9,624 nucleotides of DNA from NCBI GenBank assembly GCA_937960725.1, contig CALGOY010000048.1, forward strand, positions 1 to 9,624, written 5' to 3'. Made by a program: the position numbers and the translations under genes. Of the stretch, positions 1 to 5,227 are shown piece after piece (positions within the stretch are counted from its first letter, which is position 1; each line of letters begins with the position of its first letter). Source of the stretch: an uncultured Bacillota bacterium (GTDB lineage: Bacteria; Bacillota; Clostridia; Caldicoprobacterales; UBA3941). Below the pieces are notes generated by a model. The model saw only the letters and a list, made by a program, of their open reading frames with translations, did not search any database and was not told where the DNA came from.

Positions 1-364
1 GAACTTGATACCTAGCGGTTATACTGGTATTGCTGCTTCCCGGCGGCGTTTGTTCGGAAATCATCTGCAGAACTAAGTGGTGAATATCTCGGTTTATCTG
101 CATTTCTACTCTGATATTACTAAGGCCAGATACCCGTGGATATTCTACATCCATAAGTTCATTTCTAATATATTCAGTAGAGATGATGGCTATTTGAGTA
201 TCTTTTTCCCAGGGGCGATCGGGATTGTATCCTCTGTTTGAAAGAAATTGATACATTCGAATATGATATGCTGCTTTGTTCATATACTTTTTGTATGCAT
301 TCTTATGGGCATATGCTTTGTTTATACAGCATCGGTATTGATTGTAGTGATAATAAGCATCCAT
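1..364 (-). CDS. Unrecognised tyrosine-rich protein, N-terminal part (runs off left edge)
   Basis: An open frame of 121 codons reads leftward from an ATG at 364-362 to the window edge without a stop, so the C-terminus is missing. An AGAGGGA ribosome binding site (371-377) lies 6 nt upstream of the ATG, and a TATAAT box lies further up (394-399), which supports a real gene. The protein starts MDAYYHYNQYRCC. Its first 40 residues contain nine tyrosines and many Asn, His and Lys. A second part follows with the motifs NRGYNPDRPW and STEYIRNELMDVEYPR. No signal peptide, membrane segment or catalytic motif is visible. I do not recognise the family. The Tyr/Asn/His-rich start is reminiscent of spore-coat-type proteins, but that is only a compositional impression. 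It is divergent from the GNAT gene at 641. Confidence 0.7.
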   Translation of the reverse strand, partial: MDAYYHYNQYRCCINKAYAHKNAYKKYMNKAAYHIRMYQFLSNRGYNPDRPWEKDTQIAIISTEYIRNELMDVEYPRVSGLSNIRVEMQINRDIHHLVLQMISEQTPPGSSNTSITARYQV

Positions 365-393
365 ATTATATCCCTCTTTTCATAATTATTAAA

Positions 394-399
394 ATTATA
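394..399 (-). promoter_or_regulatory. -10-like box for the leftward gene
   Basis: Read on the minus strand this is a perfect TATAAT, about 30 nt upstream of the ATG at 364. No good TTGACA-like -35 is present at 16-18 nt spacing, so it is either a weak vegetative promoter or one read by another sigma factor. Confidence 0.35.
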
Positions 400-572
400 A
401 CAAACTCATTTGAAGTTGGGGTTAAGTTGTTAGGTTATTAATTATGGCAACATGATAATGACTGTTTCTTAGCATAGGCTGTGAAATTATCAGCTTAAAA
501 AGAGCGTAAAAAGTGTTTTAAGAGCGCTATAATATTAGAATATGCAGTAGCTAGAAAATAAGCTATCATTAC

Positions 573-602
573 TTGACTGAATTATTTTTGATGAAGTAAT
601 AT
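573..602 (+). promoter_or_regulatory. Sigma-A-type promoter upstream of GNAT gene
   Basis: TTGACT (573-578) and TAATAT (597-602) are separated by 18 nt, close to the vegetative consensus. The ATG of the GNAT gene follows 38 nt downstream with a GAGAGGTG ribosome binding site (625-632). A second TATAAT at 528-533 has no matching -35 and is less convincing. Confidence 0.6.
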
Positions 603-640
603 AGAAATATTATATTCTCAGATTGAGAGGTGAAATATAG

Positions 641-1069
641 ATGAAAATAAAATGGCTAAAAGGAGAGGAAAATTTATCCGATCCTTATTATGTCAGGAGA
701 GAAGTGTTTATAAAGGAGCAGAATATCGATGAGGATTTAGAATGGGATGAAAAGGATTCTGAGGCTGACCACATTGTGATCTACATGGATGGAAAACCTG
801 TTGCTACAGGAAGGATAATTGTTGATAATGGCCAATATCTGCTAGGCAGAATTGCAGTGCTAAAAGAGTATAGGGGCAGGAATTTGGGAAGAGTATTGGT
901 GGAAAATATGATGGCTAAGGCTTTTGAAATGGGGGCGGAGGAGATCCATGTCCACGCGCAGACTCGGGTGAGGGGCTTCTATGAAAAGCTTGGTTTTGAA
1001 GCCTATGGAGATACTTATGAGGAGGCGGGAATAGAACACATAAGCATGAAGGCAGTTAGGGCAAAATAG
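641..1069 (+). CDS. GNAT-family N-acetyltransferase (ElaA/YjcF-like)
   Basis: This 142-residue protein has the length and motifs of a single-domain GNAT enzyme, which transfers an acetyl group from acetyl-CoA to an amine. Near the N-terminus (19-27) is RREVFIKEQ, typical of the ElaA/YjcF branch. Motif A, which binds the CoA pyrophosphate, spans about 71-86 with the RGRNLG loop. FYEKLGF (113-119) is motif B. The C-terminal EEAGIEHISM (127-136) is also characteristic of this branch. The acceptor substrate cannot be told from sequence. The start is supported by GAGAGGTG 8 nt upstream and a good promoter. The broken flavoprotein gene follows after 48 nt with no terminator, so the two were probably cotranscribed. 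Family assignment is firm; the specific substrate is unknown. Confidence 0.9.
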   Translation: MKIKWLKGEENLSDPYYVRREVFIKEQNIDEDLEWDEKDSEADHIVIYMDGKPVATGRIIVDNGQYLLGRIAVLKEYRGRNLGRVLVENMMAKAFEMGAEEIHVHAQTRVRGFYEKLGFEAYGDTYEEAGIEHISMKAVRAK

Positions 1070-1117
1070 GAGATATATAGAAGATATTTCATTGAAGCAA
1101 TATATGGGAGGTATTGT

Positions 1118-2021
1118 ATGGAGCAGCATGATGTAATAGTTATTGGAGGAGGACCGGCAGGATTATTTGGAGCAATTGCAAGTCAAGATAGCTCTGGCTC
1201 AAGAAAGGTATTGCTGCTAGAGAAAAACCCTAAGCCCGGCAGAAAGCTTTGCATATCGGGGGCTTGACTCCGTTGAAACTCCGGAGGGAAAAGTTTTCCC
1301 TATAACATTGGCTAAAAATTTAGGCCATTCTATTTCAGAACCGATGCCTGCGTTGACCCCTTTGTATATTGAAGACCATCCCTTTGAGGAGCTTTCGGGA
1401 GTTTCTTTCCAGGATATAAATATTTCGCTGTGGCGCGGAGGAAAGAAAATTAAAGATTGGCAGGGGGATGTGCTGATAACCCATCGCGGGCTTTCGGGGC
1501 CGGGAATATTGAATTATTCTAGGTACGTTTTGCCTGGGGATATTATAAAACTGAACTTTGTTTCAATAAAAGATGAAGAGGAGTTTCATAGGCAATTTAT
1601 CAGTTTGCTTCAAAAGCATGGGAAGTCCCTCGTAAAGAACGCCCTGAAAAATATTCCGGTGCCAGAGCGGCTGATACGAAAACTTATGGAGTTATCTGAA
1701 ATTTCGGAGAAACAGCGGTGTGCTGATCTAGATAGGGAGAAGAGAAAAAGAATAGCAGGACTATTATATGGATTTCCCCTTAAGGTAGAAAAGCTAGGAG
1801 ATTTTAACCTTGCCATGGTTACCCGGGGAGGTGTATCTTTGAAGGAAGTTGATCCAAAGACAATGGAATCCCGGATAGTACCAGGGCTGTTTTTTGCAGG
1901 GGAAGTATTGGACATCGATGGAGATACTGGGGGGTATAATATCCAGGCGGCTTGTTCCACCGGCTGGCTTGCTGGAAGCTCTATAGCCAAAGCTTTTTTT
2001 AGCTATAAAAGCTCTGCATAA
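1118..2021 (+). pseudogene. Broken HI0933/YhiN-family FAD flavoprotein
   Basis: The N-terminal piece begins at ATG 1118 behind GGGAGGT (1106-1111). It shows a Rossmann FAD-binding start ([15 protein letters not shown]), then [17 protein letters not shown], and stops at TGA 1265-1267 after 49 codons. In the +1 frame the protein resumes at about 1260 as [16 protein letters not shown], then jumps to LAKNLGHSISEPMPALTPLY and continues to TAA 2021. The C-terminal FAD motif (FFAGEVLDIDGDTGGYN) is intact. The family is usually about 400-420 residues; here roughly 300 are left. The segment after ISG (the GxGRCN/GQCN region) and the segment between VFPxT and the YRLAKNLGH region (including the GG.SYP.TGSTGDG stretch) are missing. 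This implies two in-gene deletions, the first shifting the frame. A TTG at 1308 opens the downstream frame but has no ribosome binding site, so a separate gene is unlikely. Assignment to the family (Pfam HI0933_like) is confident; the deletion lengths come from memory of homologues. Confidence 0.85.
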
Positions 2022-2066
2022 ATAGTTAAATAATGGAAAAGAGCTATAGATTATAGCGGGTAAAGG

Positions 2067-2075
2067 TGATATAAT
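2067..2075 (+). promoter_or_regulatory. Extended -10 promoter for the ABC ATPase pair
   Basis: TGATATAAT fits the extended -10 pattern TGnTATAAT, 40 nt upstream of the ATG at 2116. The -35 is poor, as is common for extended -10 promoters. Just upstream is a small hairpin, GCTATA-gat-TATAGC (2043-2057). It has no T-run, so it is not an intrinsic terminator. Confidence 0.45.
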
Positions 2076-2115
2076 AGTAGCTAAAAGGGAGAGTTAGGGG
2101 AAATGGGGGTAGCTT

Positions 2116-2799
2116 ATGCAGCCAATTATTAGAACAGAAGGAGTTTGCAGGGATTTCCCCTCTGGAAGGGATGTAGTCCATGCGTTGAAAAATATCAACC
2201 TGTCTATTATGCCAGGAACCCTTACAATTCTAAAAGGCCGTTCTGGCTCTGGTAAAACCACCTTAATGAATCTGCTGGGAGCGCTGGATAGACCGACAAA
2301 GGGAAAGATATATATAAATGGCAGGGAGATAACCCAGATGGCTGAGAAAGAGCGGGATGAGATAAGGCGCCGGGAAATAGGATTTGTATTTCAGTCAGTT
2401 GCCCTGGTCTCTCAGATGTCTGCCTATGAAAATGTAGAGTTTGGCCTTAGGATAGCGGGCTATGATCCTAAGAAGCGAAAGGAGCGGGCGGAGGAGTGCT
2501 TGGCTTTTGTAGGATTGCATAAGCGAATGCACCATAGGCCCCATGAGCTTTCGGGAGGAGAGCAGCAGAGGGTGGCGATTGCTCGGGCCTTCGCCCACCA
2601 CCCCAAAGTTATATTTGCAGATGAGCCTACTGCGGAGCTGGATACCGGTATGGCTCTGCAGGTGATGAAGGTGTTTCGGGATTTGGTAGAAAAAGAAGGA
2701 GTAACGGTGATAATGGCTACCCACGATCCTAATATGATGGAACTGGGAGATTGCGTTTTTACATTGGAAGATGGGGAGATTGTAGATCAGGATAAGTAG
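2116..2799 (+). CDS. ABC transporter ATP-binding protein (MacB/LolD/FtsE-type)
   Basis: A 227-residue stand-alone nucleotide-binding subunit. All catalytic motifs are present: Walker A GRSGSGKT (41-48), Q-loop Gln93, signature LSGGEQQR (145-152), Walker B VIFADE (165-170), and the switch histidine in ATHD (His203). Length and sequence fit the ATPases that drive FtsX/MacB-type permeases, usually mechanotransmission or efflux systems at the cytoplasmic membrane rather than uptake. The next gene is a second ATPase 37 nt downstream, so the pair probably forms an operon and perhaps a heterodimer. No permease or membrane-fusion gene lies in the window, so the substrate cannot be inferred. A G-rich ribosome binding site precedes the ATG. 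An upstream ATG at 2103 is in another frame. Confidence 0.9.
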   Translation: MQPIIRTEGVCRDFPSGRDVVHALKNINLSIMPGTLTILKGRSGSGKTTLMNLLGALDRPTKGKIYINGREITQMAEKERDEIRRREIGFVFQSVALVSQMSAYENVEFGLRIAGYDPKKRKERAEECLAFVGLHKRMHHRPHELSGGEQQRVAIARAFAHHPKVIFADEPTAELDTGMALQVMKVFRDLVEKEGVTVIMATHDPNMMELGDCVFTLEDGEIVDQDK

Positions 2800-2836
2800 T
2801 CCCGCTAATTGATTGGGGATAGGGGAGAGATATAAG

Positions 2837-3766
2837 ATGGTTATATGTGAAAATCTAGTAAAAATCTATAAAACGGCTGATGTTGAAGTGGTAGCTCTTC
2901 AAGGCCTAGATTTGACCATAGAGGCTGGGGAGCTGATGGCTATTATAGGGAATAGCGGAAGCGGTAAGTCTACGCTTTTGAATATTTTGGGAGGCCTTGA
3001 CCGCCCTTCAGCGGGCAAAGTGTGGGTTGATGGAAAGGATCTGTTGAAACTAACGGATCGGGAGCTGGTTAAATATAGGAGGGAAACAGTGGGCTTTGTT
3101 TGGCAGAACAATGCCAGAAATTTAGTGCCCTATCTAACTGCCGAGGAAAATGTGGAACTGCCTATGATGTTAAAAGGTAGGGCAAGTAGGGAAAGGGCGC
3201 GGGAGCTTTTGGAGATGGTAGGGCTTGGCCATAGGCGGAAGAGTAGGCTAAGCCAACTATCCGGAGGGGAGCAGCAGAGGGTTGCTATTGCAATTGCTTT
3301 GGCAAATCAGCCCAAGCTCTTGCTAGCGGATGAGCCTACAGGGGCTGTGGATACTAAAACGGCATCTCAAATCATGGATGTGTTTAGGGAGCTTAATCGC
3401 AGCCTAGGAGTTACTATTATAATCGTCACCCATGACCGCCAGCTATCTAGGAAAGTGGATCGGGTAGTTGCAATCAGGGATGGGCGAACCAGCAGCGAAT
3501 TCATCCGCAGAAAGTCCTATGCAGAGGAGCTGAAGGAGCTAGCTCAAAGGGAAGAAGAGAAGGAGCAGGAAGAGGATACCCACGAGGAGCTGATAGTATT
3601 AGATCGGGCTGGGCGGCTGCAGATACCTAGGGAATATTTAGAGAAAATAGGAATTCGGGGTTCTAGCAAAGTTAAGATGGAGCTAGAAGGCGATCGAATT
3701 GTACTATTTAATCCCAATGAGAAAGAAAATAGAGCTAAAGCAAAATCCGCTACAGGGGATAGATAA
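2837..3766 (+). CDS. ABC transporter ATP-binding protein with C-terminal SpoVT/AbrB-like domain
   Basis: I take ATG 2837, 7 nt after AGGGGAGAG, rather than the in-frame TTG at 2813 that has no ribosome binding site. This gives 309 residues. Residues 1-220 are a complete nucleotide-binding domain: Walker A GNSGSGKS (38-45), Q-loop Gln90, LSGGEQQR (141-148), Walker B LLLADE (161-166), and switch His199. After a very acidic, probably helical linker (about 228-250, EEEKEQEED) comes a segment at about 251-293, with LDRAGRLQIPREYLEKIGI then MELEGDRIVLFNP. This matches the swapped-hairpin AbrB/MazE pattern (D.aGRi.IPkeirekLgI ... v.le.d.IvL.p). The last 16 residues are Lys/Arg-rich. The domain could bind DNA or serve for dimerisation. 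From memory, related ATPases beside FtsX-like permeases in clostridia carry a similar tail. No partner permease is present here. Confidence 0.88.
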   Translation: MVICENLVKIYKTADVEVVALQGLDLTIEAGELMAIIGNSGSGKSTLLNILGGLDRPSAGKVWVDGKDLLKLTDRELVKYRRETVGFVWQNNARNLVPYLTAEENVELPMMLKGRASRERARELLEMVGLGHRRKSRLSQLSGGEQQRVAIAIALANQPKLLLADEPTGAVDTKTASQIMDVFRELNRSLGVTIIIVTHDRQLSRKVDRVVAIRDGRTSSEFIRRKSYAEELKELAQREEEKEQEEDTHEELIVLDRAGRLQIPREYLEKIGIRGSSKVKMELEGDRIVLFNPNEKENRAKAKSATGDR

Positions 3767-3791
3767 TATACCTTGTGGGATAATAGGAAGT

Positions 3792-4166
3792 ATGGGTATA
3801 GAGTTTAGAAGAGAGTATGATTTAATAATTAGGGAACTGATGGATGCAGTGCAGAAGATAGAAGGCTTCTATGAATTTTTCGAGATGGATCAGGAAAGTT
3901 GGAAGGCCCTAGGAAAGGAAGAAAAAATTGATTGTATAAGGGTCATGTCAAATGATGTTTTCTATGGATTAGGAGGCCAATTAGAAACAAAGCCTACGAC
4001 GGCGGGACCTGCGGAACACCCCAGATCTCCTGCTAGAGCCAGGAATGCAAACATTGCCGTTCCACCCCTAGGACAGTTGGCAGCAGCCAGGCTAAAGCTT
4101 CCCGGCCACATAATGCCTACGGATAGCCCGCAGAGGGCACAACCGATCATAGCAAGGATGGGGTAG
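3792..4166 (+). CDS. Small unrecognised protein, 3' end replaced by antisense of MFS gene
   Basis: The frame starting at ATG 3792 encodes a plausible acidic, helical protein for about 62 residues (MGIEFRREYDLIIRELMDAV ... DCIRVMSNDVFYGLG). It then crosses into DNA that is the antisense of the convergent MFS gene. From about 3976 the translation becomes Pro/Ala/Arg-rich (GPAEHPRSPARARN) and looks like antisense noise up to the TAG at 4166. The true C-terminus is therefore probably lost and the gene is likely a remnant. The start is uncertain: AGGAAG sits only 1 nt from this ATG, and an in-frame ATG at 3840 has AGGGA 4 nt upstream. It follows the ATPase gene after 25 nt and could be in its operon. 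I do not recognise the family, and no catalytic motif is visible. Confidence 0.55.
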   Translation: MGIEFRREYDLIIRELMDAVQKIEGFYEFFEMDQESWKALGKEEKIDCIRVMSNDVFYGLGGQLETKPTTAGPAEHPRSPARARNANIAVPPLGQLAAARLKLPGHIMPTDSPQRAQPIIARMG

Positions 4167-5068
4167 GGTGAAAAGGCTGCAAGCAGGTAGCTTATAATAC
4201 AAAGAGCGCTGCTAAGCCCCATAAACAGCTCTAGATTGATTTTTTCGCTGAATTTAGAATAAAATACCCGGGAGCTTCCCATAAGAATTGCAAAGGTACA
4301 TGGCCCTAATATATCTCCCGCTGTCTTAGGCAATTTAAGGCCGGCTTCGGCAAAAGCAGATGCCCACTGGCTCATGGCCTGTTCAGAAGCACCGGAGCAT
4401 ATCATCAACATCACGAATATCCAAAACATCTTGGTCGTCAAGAGCTCATTTACCGGCATGCTTTCGCCGTCTTCGGTAAGCTTTCCAATTGGAACCTGCC
4501 AGTAGTAAAATGCATTGAAGAAAGGTATAAGGGCCCAGATATACGCAAGGATTTTCCAATTCTCAATACCGAAGACAGTAAAAAATAGGGTAGATAACAA
4601 GATAACCAGAACATGTCCCCAACAGTAGAAGGAATGGAGTAGGCTCATTGCAGCTGATTTCTTATCCGTCGGGCAGGCTTCAACGATAGGGCTGACCAAC
4701 ACTTCTATTAATCCGCCGCCTATAGCGTATATTGAGACAGCTAGGGCCAATCCTGTATAGGGATCAGTGAAAAGTTCGGGAAATATTCCAAGTCCTACAA
4801 GTCCTGCGGCTGCAAAAAAATGGGCAGCAACTATAGAAATTCTATAGCCGATTTTGTCAACAAATTTAGCAGCCAGCAAATCCACCAACAGTTGTATCCC
4901 AAAATTTACTGTTATAAGTAATGTGATTTTGATTAAAGGTATATTGTACGTATTTTGGAATGTAATAAAAAGCAGTGGAGCAAAGTTATTTATAATTGCT
5001 TGCGTTATGTAGCCAATATAGCTTGCTATAAGCGTATGATTGTAATTATTCCGAATATTGATTGCCAA
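3962..5068 (-). CDS. MFS transporter, apparently lacking its last transmembrane helix
   Basis: A hydrophobic 368-residue protein with the spread of membrane segments typical of a major facilitator permease. It opens with YNHTLIASYIGYITQAIINN. The segment LLVDLLAAKFVDKIGYR fits the MFS loop 2-3 signature (D...DK.GyR). GGGLIEVLVSPIVEACP and HSFYCWGH are typical of a clostridial subfamily close to sugar/FucP-like MFS proteins. The substrate cannot be assigned. The C-terminus reads GPAVVGFVS then NWPPNP and a TAG. Homologues as I recall them continue for roughly 30 residues through helix 12, so the 3' end looks cut off at about 3980. The start is unusual: I use TTG 5068-5066, 9 nt from AGGAGG. 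ATG 5072 is better spaced but out of frame and stops after eight codons. Function may be impaired. Confidence 0.75.
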   Translation of the reverse strand: MAINIRNNYNHTLIASYIGYITQAIINNFAPLLFITFQNTYNIPLIKITLLITVNFGIQLLVDLLAAKFVDKIGYRISIVAAHFFAAAGLVGLGIFPELFTDPYTGLALAVSIYAIGGGLIEVLVSPIVEACPTDKKSAAMSLLHSFYCWGHVLVILLSTLFFTVFGIENWKILAYIWALIPFFNAFYYWQVPIGKLTEDGESMPVNELLTTKMFWIFVMLMICSGASEQAMSQWASAFAEAGLKLPKTAGDILGPCTFAILMGSSRVFYSKFSEKINLELFMGLSSALCIISYLLAAFSPYPILAMIGCALCGLSVGIMWPGSFSLAAANCPRGGTAMFAFLALAGDLGCSAGPAVVGFVSNWPPNP

Positions 5069-5077
5069 ACATTTCAA

Positions 5078-5083
5078 CCTCCT
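5078..5083 (-). promoter_or_regulatory. AGGAGG ribosome binding site deciding the MFS start
   Basis: A perfect AGGAGG on the minus strand. In-frame TTG 5077 abuts it with no spacer and is unlikely to be used. ATG 5072 (5-nt spacer) reads MFGNQYSE and stops. TTG 5068 (9-nt spacer) opens the MFS frame. Either TTG 5068 is the start, or a one-base change has moved the original ATG out of frame. Confidence 0.6.
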
Positions 5084-5101
5084 ATATAATAATCAATCCA
5101 T

Positions 5102-5110
5102 ATTATACCA
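5102..5110 (-). promoter_or_regulatory. Extended -10 promoter for the MFS gene
   Basis: On the minus strand this reads TGGTATAAT, an exact TGnTATAAT extended -10, about 35 nt upstream of the start codon. The -35 position (5125-5130, TGGTAA) is weak. Confidence 0.5.
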
Positions 5111-5122
5111 TTAAAGTTTTAA

Positions 5123-5137
5123 GTTTACCATATAAAC
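5123..5137 (+). promoter_or_regulatory. Dyad between divergent promoters (possible operator)
   Basis: GTTTA-CCATA-TAAAC forms an inverted repeat with 5-bp arms. It covers the -35 positions of both the leftward MFS promoter and the rightward gcvT promoter, where a regulator would act on both. The arms are short and AT-rich, so chance is possible. Confidence 0.25.
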
Positions 5138-5143
5138 GATGGG

Positions 5144-5149
5144 TATAAT
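5144..5149 (+). promoter_or_regulatory. -10 box of the gcv operon promoter
   Basis: A perfect TATAAT 78 nt upstream of the gcvT ATG. The -35 at 17-nt spacing (AAGTTT) is poor, which suggests activation or moderate strength. The leader that follows contains AGGAGG (5165-5170) without a useful start codon next to it. I see no glycine riboswitch fold in this short leader. Confidence 0.45.
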
Positions 5150-5227
5150 GGCTCTATTTTGACTAGGAGGATTTTGAGGAATTAGCTTTTTATGTTAATG
5201 TTAATTTGTTTGGAAGAAGGTGATAGT

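Noticed and set aside
238..441. Rightward 67-codon frame
   Set aside because: It lies largely antisense to the better supported leftward gene (1-364), has no ribosome binding site and reads as unstructured hydrophobic sequence.
1308..2021. Independent gene starting at TTG 1308
   Set aside because: There is no ribosome binding site, and homology-like sequence continues upstream in the same frame (VETPEGKVFPIT), so it is the 3' part of the broken flavoprotein gene.
2042..2057. Hairpin AGCTATAGATTATAGC, resembling AGCTGTATAGATTATTG at 6344-6360
   Set aside because: The stem is 6 bp with no T-run, so it is not a terminator. The similarity of the two gap sequences is short, AT-rich and not exact, so I do not call it a repeat family.
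2813..2836. TTG start for the second ATPase
   Set aside because: ATG 2837 has AGGGGAGAG at ideal spacing; the TTG has none, and the extra residues overlap the ribosome binding site.
3699..3791. Upstream extension of the small gene into the end of the ATPase gene
   Set aside because: It overlaps the ATPase reading frame, its initiator is a non-ATG codon without a ribosome binding site, and the sequence does not look like a family N-terminus.
3976..4166. C-terminal half of the small gene as a real Pro/Ala/Arg-rich domain
   Set aside because: It is exactly antisense to a conserved membrane-protein coding region, which explains its odd composition.
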